The notes below the pieces were generated by a model. That model was not told the DNA's origin. It saw only the letters and a list, made by a program, of their open reading frames with translations, and ran no database searches. Made by a program: the position numbers and the translations under genes. A stretch of 54,944 bases of DNA from a virus, in IMG/VR virus record IMGVR_UViG_3300015371_000046, positions 1 to 54,944 of that record, one strand, 5' to 3'. Below are positions 23,712 to 33,489 of this stretch, one piece after another; positions within the stretch are counted from its first letter, which is position 1; each line of letters begins with the position of its first letter.

Positions 23712-24355
23712 GCACCACCAACACTCCATGCCAATCGTTCCGACAAGGGTCGTCGAATTGCAACACTATCCAGTTAATCGAGCCGGAGGACACGCTTCTA
23801 ACCTCGATCACTTCCAGTGGCGGCAGGGATAAATCACTGGATGAAAGCGGCTCCATTACCATCCCGTTCCCGAGCACTTCAGCAAGGTTATTTGTACCGT
23901 TTGAGAACCCAAAGGTCAGTTCCAATTACAGGTTTGAATATCTCTACATAGATGCGCTTGGAATCTCCAATCCCGGCAACGTTGAACCCGTAGTGGTGGA
24001 CGTTAATATCAACGGGTTTGTGGTGGATTTGACAGGCGTCCCATTGGACGATGGTTATATCCTGCGGTGGCGGGTAGTGGTTCAGGATGTCACTATCAAT
24101 CTGGTCGTTGATGCTCCCGAAAGTTTGAAGCTTCAACTTTCACCGGCCAGAACGTTCACCGCTACCTTTGTCAATCCGCGGAGCACAGCCCTCTACGGGT
24201 TTACTGAACTCAGAATCGAAAACCTAATTGACCCCGTGGAGTTCCAGCGAGCAATCAACGTTCAGGTGGTAGCCAAGACCACATCCAATTTCACGGTCGG
24301 CCTTAACCCCCCTCCGGACACCACCAACTATTATTTAATCGCCCGTACACCATGA
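23708..24355 (+). CDS. Structural protein, beta-rich, unidentified
   Basis: A 215-residue protein with a Ser/Thr/Pro-rich N-terminus and two similar halves of about 75 residues. Each half pairs an ARLFVPFENP or ARTFTATFVNP strand with a YRFEYLYID or YGFTELRIE strand. This suggests two tandem small beta domains. It starts the cassette of related fibre genes, overlapping the next ATG. Probably a virion surface component; inference from context. Confidence 0.6.
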   Translation: MSTTNTPCQSFRQGSSNCNTIQLIEPEDTLLTSITSSGGRDKSLDESGSITIPFPSTSARLFVPFENPKVSSNYRFEYLYIDALGISNPGNVEPVVVDVNINGFVVDLTGVPLDDGYILRWRVVVQDVTINLVVDAPESLKLQLSPARTFTATFVNPRSTALYGFTELRIENLIDPVEFQRAINVQVVAKTTSNFTVGLNPPPDTTNYYLIARTP

Positions 24356-25332
24356 TTGCAGGAATTGATAACGGTTTCATGGTCACAGATCTCGATGCGA
24401 ATCATTTTCGTATCCTGAATCTGAATCACATTTCTCCTCCACCATCCGATCTGGTGGCAACCGATGATCCACGCCTATCGGATGCTCGAGAACCACTGGA
24501 CGGTTCAGTGACCGATGCCAGCGTTTCTCCAACCGCAGCGATCGACCAATCCAAGCTTAATCTAAACAGCGATGTTCCACCGTCCTGGCTGGGATTTACC
24601 TCCACGCAGGCCGCTCCCGGTGATCTCACAGAGTACCTCGCCAATAAAGGGATTGCTGGTGGATACGCAGGGTTGGATGGCACCGGTAAAGTTCCGGTCG
24701 CACAACTACCAGACGACATTGGTACGGGCACAGTGACTTCGGTTGATCTGGTTATGCCGACAGATTTTAGCGTAACCGGTAACCCCATCACCACGACAGG
24801 AACAATCACGGTGGATTGGGTGGCTGTTCCGGATGGAACATGGTTCGGGAATCCTACGGGCGGTTCTGCAGTACCGGCTTTTACCACTTCTCCCATCACG
24901 ACTTCAATGGTGCCGGAATTACCTGCATCAAAAATTGTGACTGGAACTGTGGATGTGGCGCGATTGCCGGCCGCGACAGGAGTGGGACCGACAGCTTCCA
25001 GTGGAATCGTACCAGACCCGGGATTAAGCGGGGATCCAACCGATTATCTGGCTCGAGATATGACGTATCGACCGGTACCAACGATCGGCCCTAGCTACCA
25101 ACCCAAAGCGGACAGTCCGGTGCTTACCCCTCAATCTGTTGGGGCCACGGTTAAAGTGGATATTTCCTCACCACTATTTGGCGCTGCGCTTTTTTATACT
25201 TTGACTGGCGCAGATTACGCTCCGGTTCCTACTGGATTGACGGTGGAAGTGGCCAGTGGCCAAACCCTGAATGTGTACGCTGCCAAAGCTGGTTACAACA
25301 ATTCAGACATTGCCAGCTACACCAATCCATGA
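24352..25332 (+). CDS. Fibre-like protein, paralogue 1
   Basis: A 326-residue protein. The N-terminus GFMVTDLDANHFRILNL recurs in the next two genes. The middle has typical fibre strings (DDPRLSDAREPLDGSVTDAS, GYAGLDGTGKVPVAQLP, GTVTSVDL). Those strings are common in phage and prophage tail-fibre shafts. The last 75 residues hold a small beta domain (VDISSPLFGAALFYTLTGA, VYAAKAGYNNSDIASYT) shared with paralogue 2. ATGA overlaps join it to both neighbours. Confidence 0.75.
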   Translation: MIAGIDNGFMVTDLDANHFRILNLNHISPPPSDLVATDDPRLSDAREPLDGSVTDASVSPTAAIDQSKLNLNSDVPPSWLGFTSTQAAPGDLTEYLANKGIAGGYAGLDGTGKVPVAQLPDDIGTGTVTSVDLVMPTDFSVTGNPITTTGTITVDWVAVPDGTWFGNPTGGSAVPAFTTSPITTSMVPELPASKIVTGTVDVARLPAATGVGPTASSGIVPDPGLSGDPTDYLARDMTYRPVPTIGPSYQPKADSPVLTPQSVGATVKVDISSPLFGAALFYTLTGADYAPVPTGLTVEVASGQTLNVYAAKAGYNNSDIASYTNP

Positions 25333-26330
25333 AACGAGTCATAGATAACGGAGTGTTGCTGACGGATCTGGATGCCAATCATCTTGTGATCCATAACATT
25401 GCAGGGTTTGAGCCTAACCCGCCCGATGTAATCACAACGGATGATCCGAGGTTGACCGATAATCGTCCGGTTATAGACGGGAGCGTGACTACGTACAGTG
25501 TGGCAGACGACGCCGCAATTTCACAGACCAAACTTAGTTTTACAGGGAATCTACCGCTTAACTTTCTGGGAACAGATCAAGCTGCACAGGGGGATTTGGT
25601 TCAACCCACAAGCGAAAAGGATCAGATTAACGGTTACGTATCACTGGGGGTAGATGGCAAACTCCCCACTGGTTCAACCCCGACCAGTGGCACGGGTACA
25701 CTTCACCAGATAGACATTGCGTTCCCAGCCAGTGAAGTCACCACCATCACCGATGATGATACTGATGTGCAGGTTATCACCGGGTTTTGGTCGGCACAGG
25801 ATGCTGAGACTTTCTTTGGTAATTTTAGCGGGGCATCGGCATTACCAACGTTTGAGTATCGCGTATTCCCGGTGGACTTGATTCCAGGATTTGACGCTTC
25901 CCGAATCACTTCAGGAACGTTTACAACCGATCAATTACCCATGGCTCAAGGGGTGGGCGTAGATCATTCCGCAGGATTATTGCCTGACCCGAGTAATAAC
26001 GATGTGGATTCGACCGCCCAACCTACGGATTATCTGGGGCGAGACATACTCTATCACGCCATGCAAACCATGGTGAATTATCAGCCGCAAATCCCTGCGC
26101 CGTCCCTTTCAATCCAAACCTATTTTCAGGATAAGGCTTACGTAAATATCACCACATCACTTCCTGGCGCCACCCTGTTTTACAAAACTACTGCTGACAC
26201 ATTTATCGAGGTAACCAAGCTACCGATCCTGGTCTCGGTCGGAGCGTCGATCAGCGCGTATGCAGCATCGGCAGGCTACAACAACTCGGACATTACGGTT
26301 TACACCGTTCCACCAACTCCAACTGGTTAA
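25329..26330 (+). CDS. Fibre-like protein, paralogue 2
   Basis: A 333-residue protein colinear with the preceding one: GVLLTDLDANHLVIHNI, TTDDPRLTDNRPVIDGS, GYVSLGVDGKLP, and the C-terminal domain ATLFYKTTADTF with SAGYNNSDITVYT. Clear tandem duplication followed by divergence. Likely another subunit of the same fibre system. Confidence 0.75.
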   Translation: MKRVIDNGVLLTDLDANHLVIHNIAGFEPNPPDVITTDDPRLTDNRPVIDGSVTTYSVADDAAISQTKLSFTGNLPLNFLGTDQAAQGDLVQPTSEKDQINGYVSLGVDGKLPTGSTPTSGTGTLHQIDIAFPASEVTTITDDDTDVQVITGFWSAQDAETFFGNFSGASALPTFEYRVFPVDLIPGFDASRITSGTFTTDQLPMAQGVGVDHSAGLLPDPSNNDVDSTAQPTDYLGRDILYHAMQTMVNYQPQIPAPSLSIQTYFQDKAYVNITTSLPGATLFYKTTADTFIEVTKLPILVSVGASISAYAASAGYNNSDITVYTVPPTPTG

Positions 26331-26334
26331 GATT

Positions 26335-27681
26335 ATGGCAATAGACGACACAGATTTATATCCACCTGAACCACTGATTCACGGGGGGCGTACCCTTGTC
26401 CGGAATGGTCTGATGCAGACTGATATGGATGCGCAGCATTTCAGGATTCTGAACCTCGATACGTCCAATTTGATTCTGGACGAACTGCCAAGTCAGGCCG
26501 CTCAAGCCCATAAATGGTTTAATTCCTACAGCCAAGGGACACACAGTTTCGGGGTGGCTCAACCGGCGTTTTCCGACATTTCAGGTCAGTTAACCTTTTT
26601 CCAACAACAATCCATCACCAGATTGGGACGGATTATCGTTGGTGAATGGGCTGCCACGGTCATCAATCCCAGTAAAGTACCGACCCTGGACAATATCAGG
26701 GCTCCATTGGATGACGTTACCTTGGCGCATAAGCGTATCACCAGCCTTGGTGATCCTATTGACGATCAGGACGCTGTACCGCTTCATCTCATTAACGACA
26801 TCGCTTCAGGACTGCATCCCAAAGCAGCGGTGCGGTGCGCTACCACAGAGAACATTACCAGAGGTGGGTTACAGGATATTGATGGGGTAACGCTGGTAGA
26901 TAATGATCGGGTACTGGTCAAAAACCAGGGAGCAAACAAGTTCAACGGAATTTGGAACGCTCACCCCGGTTCATGGACACGGGCGGCGGATGGAGACACC
27001 TGCTCAGATCAGGAAACTGCGAGCGTATTTGTTTTGGAAGGGGATACACAGGCCAATACCACATGGTTCCAGACCACACCAATCCCGAGTCCATGCAATC
27101 TGAACACGGTAGAATTTATCTGGGAACTGCTCTCCCGTTCCAACACGGTACAGGCAGGGGCTGGACTGGATCAGAGTGGTAATACCATATTCGCAGTAGG
27201 CACGACCGACCGAATCTCAATCGGGGTAGGGATAGATATTGATGCCAATTACGAGGGGCAGGAAACCATCACTACTTTGGGTGTAGTGGATACTGGAGCG
27301 TGGGAAGCGCAGGTAGTTGAGGGCGACTTTGGCGGTACTGGCGTAGCCAACATCGGCAAGACGATCACTCTCGCAGGCAACCTTGCTACTGTGGTTAATT
27401 CGATTGATCTGGCAGGGAGTTTTCTGACGTTCAATCTACTCGGATCGGCCTTACTGACATTGCCGACAACGGGGACATTAGCGACGCTCAACGGGAACGA
27501 AATCCTTACTAATAAACACATCTCAGGGGACCAGATAGATAGCGGGATTGTGCTGATCTCGCACGGTGGCACATCGGCCAACACAGCAACCGCTGCGATT
27601 AAGAATCTGTTGCCGGATGTGACTGGGAACGCAGGGAAAAGCCTGCACACGGACGGCGGGGACGTATTTTACTGGGCTTAA
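26335..27681 (+). CDS. Fibre protein, paralogue 3 with longer shaft
   Basis: A 448-residue protein from ATG 26335. It shares the N-terminal module (GLMQTDMDAQHFRILNLD), then a classical shaft (RITSLGDPIDDQDAVPLHLI). The segment DIDGVTLVDNDRVLVKNQG followed by FNGIWNAHPGSWTRA is widely found in phage tail fibres. The C-terminal part has GGTSANTATAAIKNLLP, typical of fibre tips. The shared N-terminus suggests that all three proteins attach to the same virion site. Confidence 0.82.
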   Translation: MAIDDTDLYPPEPLIHGGRTLVRNGLMQTDMDAQHFRILNLDTSNLILDELPSQAAQAHKWFNSYSQGTHSFGVAQPAFSDISGQLTFFQQQSITRLGRIIVGEWAATVINPSKVPTLDNIRAPLDDVTLAHKRITSLGDPIDDQDAVPLHLINDIASGLHPKAAVRCATTENITRGGLQDIDGVTLVDNDRVLVKNQGANKFNGIWNAHPGSWTRAADGDTCSDQETASVFVLEGDTQANTTWFQTTPIPSPCNLNTVEFIWELLSRSNTVQAGAGLDQSGNTIFAVGTTDRISIGVGIDIDANYEGQETITTLGVVDTGAWEAQVVEGDFGGTGVANIGKTITLAGNLATVVNSIDLAGSFLTFNLLGSALLTLPTTGTLATLNGNEILTNKHISGDQIDSGIVLISHGGTSANTATAAIKNLLPDVTGNAGKSLHTDGGDVFYWA

Positions 27682-27685
27682 ATTT

Positions 27686-27919
27686 ATGCCAATGCCTACG
27701 CCTCAAGAATGGTTTTCACGTGATAGAACCGAAGAACAACAGGTGCATGATCCAATTCCACGTGGGCAAGGCAGGATTGCTATGCCAAAGACCAAAGAAG
27801 AATTTGAAGCATTACCGGATGGAACATTTTACGTGGAACCAGACGATGGGCACGTTTACCAAAAGGGAAATAAAACCCGGCCATTACCGAAACAGCCACC
27901 TAAAGGGATTGAAGTTTAA
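27686..27919 (+). CDS. Hypothetical small protein
   Basis: Seventy-seven polar residues. The second half (TKEEFEALPDGTFYVEPDDG, then HVYQKGNK) recalls short domains found in phage structural or hydrolase proteins in which a proline-rich end follows. I cannot name a family. Two bases separate it from the next gene. Confidence 0.6.
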   Translation: MPMPTPQEWFSRDRTEEQQVHDPIPRGQGRIAMPKTKEEFEALPDGTFYVEPDDGHVYQKGNKTRPLPKQPPKGIEV

Positions 27920-27921
27920 TT

Positions 27922-29391
27922 ATGCCATTTGAGACTTACAAAGACCTCACTGGTGCCGGACTAAGGCCAACCACCTACGGACCTGGTAGTCCGAACGCAA
28001 CCAGAGCGGATCTTAAAGAGTTTATTGGTCTAAACGATCAGAGGCTTCGGTCTGGTGACGCTGGATTACCAAGGAATATTGCCAGACGTTATGGACTTAA
28101 TGTTGGCGATCCGTTCCAATTTGGCGGAAAAACCTACACGTATAGAGATCAACCAAATACCAAGGTTGGCAATGTCATAGACATTTATCATCCAGCATCA
28201 AATACTGCTGCACCAGATACCGGAGTAGATAATCCATTTGCTGGCGGGTACCCTGCTCAGGGCACTCAATCTTCATCCGGAGAGACAACTGATAATCCGT
28301 TCGCAGGAGGATACCCAACCAGTGTTCCTGACGCTGTCCAGCCAATCGGTGGAATTGATTTGCCTCCAATAGGTGCCCAGGAACCCACAACCGCGCCATA
28401 CAATGTTGCATACGAAGGTGGACCCGGACCGTGGAACGTACCGACTAATGAAACCATGACCCCAATCGGGTCAGATCAGTACTTTCCCAGTGAAGGTGGG
28501 AACATTCCAACCCCGGAGTATATGCAACCCACGGGACCGGACCAGTATATCTCCACTGCTCCTGCCAACGTTCCTACCAATGAAGGAATGATGCCGACTG
28601 GTCCCAACGATTTTCTACCAAGTGCAGGAGCAGACATCCCTACCAATGAAGCGATGTACCCAACTGATCTACAACAATATCTGCCATCAGATGCCGGTGC
28701 CAACATCCCTACCAATGAGGATATGACGGCAACTCTGGCTCCAGATGCTTTTGGGATGAGTGAAGCCCCAGCGACATTTGCCTATCCAGCAGGGGATGGA
28801 ACCTATACGACGCTTGACGCAGCAACTGGACAACCGGCGTCAGCCCCTGCCCAGCCAGTCTTTGATGTCAATACCAACGCTACCGGACCTCTCTACGGTG
28901 ACCAGAAAAAACCAACCACTTTCTTTCAGGATTTAGGGGCTGATGTGACCGACATCACAAATGCGTTTGGAACAAGTACTCCGTATAATACTGCTCTTTC
29001 TGGTGAACCGGGGTTTGGCGGGCACCCCAGTTCATATACCGGACCCGGTGGTGGAGCGTTCTGGAGTCCTCCAGGTGGTTCCATAGGTGGACCGCTTGGC
29101 ACCGGTAGCGCAGGTCAACTTTATTACGATTGGTTTGCTCGCATGGCTAAGGCGCGTATGCAACGCGGACAAGATCCAACCCTCGGGATGGGACGCCCAG
29201 GGTCTGCTGGGTCTGATTTCGCAGTAGCAGCCCAAGGCCAAGGTGCAAGGGGTAGAGCGCAACAGGCCATGATCGGGGCACCGATAGTAAACCCAGCCTA
29301 TCTTAATCCGCCAACCCCGGAATCATCTTCACGTAAACCAGGTGGTGGCGCAGGTCTGACCACAGGCGGTGGACCGGGAGGAATAGCGTAA
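27922..29391 (+). CDS. Repeat-rich virion protein with a possible double-psi barrel
   Basis: A 489-residue protein. About residues 25-90 contain NIARRYGLNVGDPFQFGG then NTKVGNVIDIYHP. This is the pattern of a double-psi beta-barrel of the RlpA/3D type (ordered, placed near the N-terminus). Next come two DNPFAGGYP copies and five degenerate repeats of 22-23 residues starting (N/D)(V/I)PT(N/P)E (about 172-275). A Gly/Pro-rich C-terminus follows. It could be a virion-associated cell-wall-facing protein. Catalytic residues cannot be judged, so the hydrolase idea is weak. Confidence 0.6.
   Translation: MPFETYKDLTGAGLRPTTYGPGSPNATRADLKEFIGLNDQRLRSGDAGLPRNIARRYGLNVGDPFQFGGKTYTYRDQPNTKVGNVIDIYHPASNTAAPDTGVDNPFAGGYPAQGTQSSSGETTDNPFAGGYPTSVPDAVQPIGGIDLPPIGAQEPTTAPYNVAYEGGPGPWNVPTNETMTPIGSDQYFPSEGGNIPTPEYMQPTGPDQYISTAPANVPTNEGMMPTGPNDFLPSAGADIPTNEAMYPTDLQQYLPSDAGANIPTNEDMTATLAPDAFGMSEAPATFAYPAGDGTYTTLDAATGQPASAPAQPVFDVNTNATGPLYGDQKKPTTFFQDLGADVTDITNAFGTSTPYNTALSGEPGFGGHPSSYTGPGGGAFWSPPGGSIGGPLGTGSAGQLYYDWFARMAKARMQRGQDPTLGMGRPGSAGSDFAVAAQGQGARGRAQQAMIGAPIVNPAYLNPPTPESSSRKPGGGAGLTTGGGPGGIA
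28435..28737 (+). repeat. In-frame tandem repeat, five units of about 66-69 bases
   Basis: Each unit encodes about 22-23 residues beginning with PTNE or PTPE and containing a (D/N)-(Q/D)-Y-(F/I/L) or similar segment plus a Pro-Ser step. Units have diverged in sequence but keep the frame. Confidence 0.7.
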
Positions 29392-30974
29392 TGGCAATCC
29401 ATGATGCCAATCGTGTGTACGACGGCTGGGTGAGCCTTGAGGGTGGGGTGGATGGTGGGCGTACACCGACGCTGCTCGACCCCAATCAATGTGCCAGTGC
29501 TGAGAATATGGTGTTCCGTGGCGGACATCCCAAACCCAGACCTGGGTTCCGTAAGCTCACCGAAACAGTCTCTAACCCGGATCATTGTTACTATTTCAAA
29601 GGCGATAATAATCCTGGGGACGTTGATCCTGCTGTTTACAACGAAGATACGACCAGTCCGTTTTATCATCAGGATGCAACCTTGTCGTACAGGGAAGGAG
29701 TGTTTCAGGGGATCATCGGTTATAGCCCTCACAAAGGTGAAGATTGTTTAATGGCGTCGATCAACGGGCGTCTGTTCAAAATTGTTCCACGAGTGACAGA
29801 TGCCACCGTAACCGAGATCGAACTTCCTTACCGGAACACTAATCTGCGCCCAATCGCTTACATGCTACAGGCCGATAAATGGCTGATCGTACAGGACGGC
29901 CATGCCAGTGCAATCATCTATGACGGTCAGACCGCTCGACGCGCCAACGAGAACAATACGTACGATATAGCCCATACTCCGAACAGGGTGACGACCTACA
30001 TCACTGACCCTGAAAAGATCGAAATCCCTGTAGGAACAATCATGGCCTACGGGATGGGGCGAATTGTAGTGGTAGTGAACGATCGGGACATAGCTTTTGG
30101 GGATCTTTACGGAAGCCATATCGGTAATGACCCCGCCGATTCATTGATTCTGTTTACTGAACGCAATTTTCTGACAGGCGGTTTCGATGCAGCCATCCCG
30201 TTTACGCAGGGTGTCGCCACCGGTGCCGCGTTCTTTCCACAACTGGACACTTCTACCGGGAATGGTCAGTTAATGGTGTTCGCTGAACGCGGTGCCTCCT
30301 CTTTCTTTTTGTCTCTTCCAAGGGAACTATGGCAGACATCACAGTTCCAGATCCATGCTCTCGCCACTACCGGGCTGCGCGGTCACCGGAGCATATCGGT
30401 CGTGAACGAAGATATGTGGTTTAGGAGTGAAGATGGCTACCGTTCATATCGTCAGGCTCGGAGTGAAGCGTCAGGCTGGGCGCACATCCCGCTCTCCACA
30501 AACGTCAGAGAGTTCATGGAGACAGATACCGCAGAGTTTTTGAAGTACGGATCATCTATCTACTTCGATAACCGGATCATCGGCACCTGTTCACCGTACC
30601 CCCACAATAATATCTACGCCACACATCAAGGGATGGTGGTGGTGGACTTTGATATTCTGTCGAGCTTCGGTGAGAAGTTCAGGCCGGCGTGGGATGGGCA
30701 CTGGAACATGTACAAGAGTGATATTCAATTTTACCAGTTGGTTACGGGCAAGTTCCAAGGGGTGACCAGAGCGTTCGCGTTTGGGAAGGATGGCGATGGA
30801 AAGAACCAGCTGTACGAGATTTCAATGGATGACAAGGATGATTTTGATGGTCACGTGGAATGGGAACTGGTATCACGTAGTTTTGATTTCAGTAAGATCA
30901 GTCAGCAAGGGAACGCATTTACGGAAAATGAATTGTACGACGGCGATGTCTGGCTCAGGGAAATAGTTGAGTAA
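29391..30974 (+). CDS. Virion protein, candidate tail tubular protein B-like
   Basis: A 527-residue protein beginning with GWVSLEGGVDGGRTP, CASAENMVFRGG and KPRPGFRKL. This start (a list of sites, then R.G....RPGF) is shared by large beta-propeller-type tail proteins of podoviruses. Repeated strands with GRLFKIVP, YDGQTARRA, MWFRSEDGYRSY suggest propeller blades. It sits two genes upstream of another tail-tube candidate (32106). Likely part of the short tail; assigned from pattern and context. Confidence 0.6.
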   Translation: MAIHDANRVYDGWVSLEGGVDGGRTPTLLDPNQCASAENMVFRGGHPKPRPGFRKLTETVSNPDHCYYFKGDNNPGDVDPAVYNEDTTSPFYHQDATLSYREGVFQGIIGYSPHKGEDCLMASINGRLFKIVPRVTDATVTEIELPYRNTNLRPIAYMLQADKWLIVQDGHASAIIYDGQTARRANENNTYDIAHTPNRVTTYITDPEKIEIPVGTIMAYGMGRIVVVVNDRDIAFGDLYGSHIGNDPADSLILFTERNFLTGGFDAAIPFTQGVATGAAFFPQLDTSTGNGQLMVFAERGASSFFLSLPRELWQTSQFQIHALATTGLRGHRSISVVNEDMWFRSEDGYRSYRQARSEASGWAHIPLSTNVREFMETDTAEFLKYGSSIYFDNRIIGTCSPYPHNNIYATHQGMVVVDFDILSSFGEKFRPAWDGHWNMYKSDIQFYQLVTGKFQGVTRAFAFGKDGDGKNQLYEISMDDKDDFDGHVEWELVSRSFDFSKISQQGNAFTENELYDGDVWLREIVE

Positions 30975-30977
30975 GAA

Positions 30978-31298
30978 ATGCATACACTGAAAATAACCTA
31001 CCGCCCAGACAACTATCCGAACTGGTTACCATGGATAGATTTTGAAGATCAGTTCGTACCGATTGGTGACCCCGGTTCACTGGGCACGGCCGGGTTACCC
31101 AACGCTAAACCAGGTTTCGCTCCACGTACAAGTTTTGGTAAACCACCAGATTCTCCTGATGAACTCCAGACCCAGCGGAACTTGCGTAGAGGATTTAACT
31201 TTCAGGTTCGGTTCCAAGGGACAGGGTTTGTGGTTCTGGACAGGTTCAGGCTTCATGGGCAACGGCTGGTAGAAAGATCGAGGGCACGCATTAAATGA
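30978..31298 (+). CDS. Hypothetical protein in tail cluster
   Basis: A 106-residue basic protein: YRPDNYPNWLPWIDFED, then a Pro/Gly loop, ending with FRLHGQRLVERSRARIK. It probably works with the preceding propeller-like protein, since similar short partners follow such genes in other phages. No family named. The end overlaps the next start. Confidence 0.6.
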   Translation: MHTLKITYRPDNYPNWLPWIDFEDQFVPIGDPGSLGTAGLPNAKPGFAPRTSFGKPPDSPDELQTQRNLRRGFNFQVRFQGTGFVVLDRFRLHGQRLVERSRARIK

Positions 31299-32104
31299 AT
31301 CCACTTATTATCGGTCAGTTCGCTTTAGCTGATCCAAACGCTAACCCGATTGAACTAAATGATCTAATCAAACTCTTAAACCAGTTGATCTCTATCAACA
31401 TGCAAGGGGCGTATATCCCGTATGTAATCGGGCATGACGCGCCTGGGGTGAACGATCAGGACAAAGCATGGATAGAACTGGACACCGCAGGGCGTCCAAT
31501 CGCTACCAAGGTCTGGTACGCAGGGAATCCCGGTGCATGGAGAAGAATCTACAACGGTATGATTGGTGAGATTAGAGGGTATTCAGGGAATCCCAATGAT
31601 GATTTTACCGTGAATCCTACATCTGGAGCCTTTGGTGCCGGAAAAATTGGTGAACAATACGATGGATGGTATCTGTGCAATGGAGTTAACGGTACCCCGA
31701 ACTTGAGTGATAAATTTTTACTCGGTGGGCACATGGATAAATCCGATTCACATCCAGCTTATGATAATGGCTGGCTATCGTCGGTGCCTAGACCGGATGG
31801 GGTTACTGATGATCTCAAAACTGGTGGTCAATTCACTATCAGTCTGACTGAAAATAATGTGCCGCTTTTAACTAACCATGAACAAGGTCAGGCAAAAGGA
31901 TTATGGATACATGGGAATGATAATCTTCCTTCCCCCAGTGGGCATGGAAGCAGTTCACCGTTAGTATCGGTAACGTTTGCGGACAATGTCCCGCGTAATT
32001 GGAATCTTACCAAGGACAATCCATATGGTAAAGATCCAGTTGACCCTACATGGACAACGCCACCGTTCGTGTCATTAGGCTGGATAATCTTCCGAGGGTA
32101 TTAA
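31295..32104 (+). CDS. Tail collar-type fibre protein
   Basis: A 269-residue protein. N-terminal coiled part (NDLIKLLNQLISINMQ), then a domain with GEIRGYSG and DGWYLCNGVNGTPNLSDKFL. That last segment is the signature of the phage tail-collar domain found at fibre tips. C-terminal histidine/glycine-rich loops (HEQGQAKGLWIHGNDN, GHGSSSPLVSV) and FVSLGWIIFRGY end the fold. Probably a receptor-binding or collar fibre. Confidence 0.78.
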   Translation: MNPLIIGQFALADPNANPIELNDLIKLLNQLISINMQGAYIPYVIGHDAPGVNDQDKAWIELDTAGRPIATKVWYAGNPGAWRRIYNGMIGEIRGYSGNPNDDFTVNPTSGAFGAGKIGEQYDGWYLCNGVNGTPNLSDKFLLGGHMDKSDSHPAYDNGWLSSVPRPDGVTDDLKTGGQFTISLTENNVPLLTNHEQGQAKGLWIHGNDNLPSPSGHGSSSPLVSVTFADNVPRNWNLTKDNPYGKDPVDPTWTTPPFVSLGWIIFRGY

Positions 32105-32105
32105 C

Positions 32106-33488
32106 ATGCCAACACCAACCTTTACTCCACCCGCGCCAATCTCCCCACCAGTGGGCGGTATCCAATTCAAGGATGCCGCCCCCCTCCTCTGTGGAGTGGT
32201 AGATAACGGGGTTAGCCAAGATGATCCACGGGTTCTGCTACGGCTGAACGAGGCTACCAAGATCATTCTGGATTACATGATCCCTGTCGGTGGGATGTGC
32301 ACGGCCAACGTTGCTGCCACCGATGAGGTTTTGCTTCTCCCACCGGAAATGGAGAACATCATTGAACTCCATCCCCAGAGCGCCACCACCAAGGTACGTG
32401 GGGATTTGGACATCACCCAAGGCTGGTACGAGATCGTGAACAACTCGGTCTATATGGACCCGAACCAGCAGTACGATAATCCTACTATTGATCTGGGTAT
32501 GTGGCCTGATCCTGATGATCCGTCCATCCTTCGTAGGGCATATCAGTACGCTGGACTCCAACCTTCCAATGCGGTCGTGACCGTTACCGGTGCCAAGCGG
32601 TACCTGCCAATCACCAATGATGAAGATTACCTGATCTGCCAGAACATCGAGGCGTTGAAACTAATCATCCTGTCCATTGAACGGAACGAGAACGCAGCTC
32701 CCGATGAAGCACCCAAGTACGCCAAGCAAGCGTTCGATCTACTTCAGGCCGAAGTCAAAAAGCATATCATGGACCCGCGGAACTACATGTTCCGTAAGAG
32801 CGGGTATGAAGATGATCTGGCGCATTTCCCACCGGGTACACTCGGTTGGATGCGGGCACAGATTGCGCTCGATGTGGATGAAGCAATGAAGACCGGCAAG
32901 AAAGATTTGGCATGGAGTATCAATCAGGTTGAACGCCGCATCATGTCCCGGGCGATCTACAAGGATTGCATCGTCCAGATACAGGCAGAGGTGCAGGGTG
33001 GGATAGTTTACTTTCCATTGTTTGTTGGGAGCGTACTGGCGATTGATGTGAACGGCGCCCCGATCCCGATCAGGTCACAGTTCTTTGAGCATCTGGATAA
33101 TGGTCCGGGGATGTACTCTTCCTGTGAAATGCTGAAAGATTTAGGGGACGAATATTTCCCCGGCAGTCTGACAACCCGTAGGAAATACAAGCTGGTAGCC
33201 AACTGCGACACGGTTCAATGCATCAATGCTGTGTGCAAGCTGCGGTGGCTGGAGAAGCAACCAAGTGATCTGATGGTCATCAAGAACTACGAGGCTATCC
33301 GGTTGTTTATGACTTCAAAGTATCTTGAAGAAAAAGAGGACTGGAAGAATGCACAGATGAATCAGGCCCAGGCATGGGCGATCATGGACAACGAACTGAA
33401 AGATTATCTGGCTGGGGTACGGCATACGGTGCATATCCAGACATTCGGGTTCGGGTTAAACGGCGTGGGTTGTTGGGGAGGATTATAA
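32106..33488 (+). CDS. Virion protein, possible tail tubular protein A-like
   Basis: A 460-residue protein with two halves that look alike. Each begins with a helix containing LRLNEATKIILDYM or AQIALDVDEAM, followed by a beta-part ending in LLLPPEMENIIEL or YFPLFVGSVLAIDV. Helix then beta-hairpin adaptor units of this sort occur in podovirus tail tube A proteins. The last 120 residues are helical with many Trp and Glu. Likely the head-tail adaptor; assigned from pattern and position. Confidence 0.55.
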   Translation: MPTPTFTPPAPISPPVGGIQFKDAAPLLCGVVDNGVSQDDPRVLLRLNEATKIILDYMIPVGGMCTANVAATDEVLLLPPEMENIIELHPQSATTKVRGDLDITQGWYEIVNNSVYMDPNQQYDNPTIDLGMWPDPDDPSILRRAYQYAGLQPSNAVVTVTGAKRYLPITNDEDYLICQNIEALKLIILSIERNENAAPDEAPKYAKQAFDLLQAEVKKHIMDPRNYMFRKSGYEDDLAHFPPGTLGWMRAQIALDVDEAMKTGKKDLAWSINQVERRIMSRAIYKDCIVQIQAEVQGGIVYFPLFVGSVLAIDVNGAPIPIRSQFFEHLDNGPGMYSSCEMLKDLGDEYFPGSLTTRRKYKLVANCDTVQCINAVCKLRWLEKQPSDLMVIKNYEAIRLFMTSKYLEEKEDWKNAQMNQAQAWAIMDNELKDYLAGVRHTVHIQTFGFGLNGVGCWGGL

Positions 33489-33489
33489 A

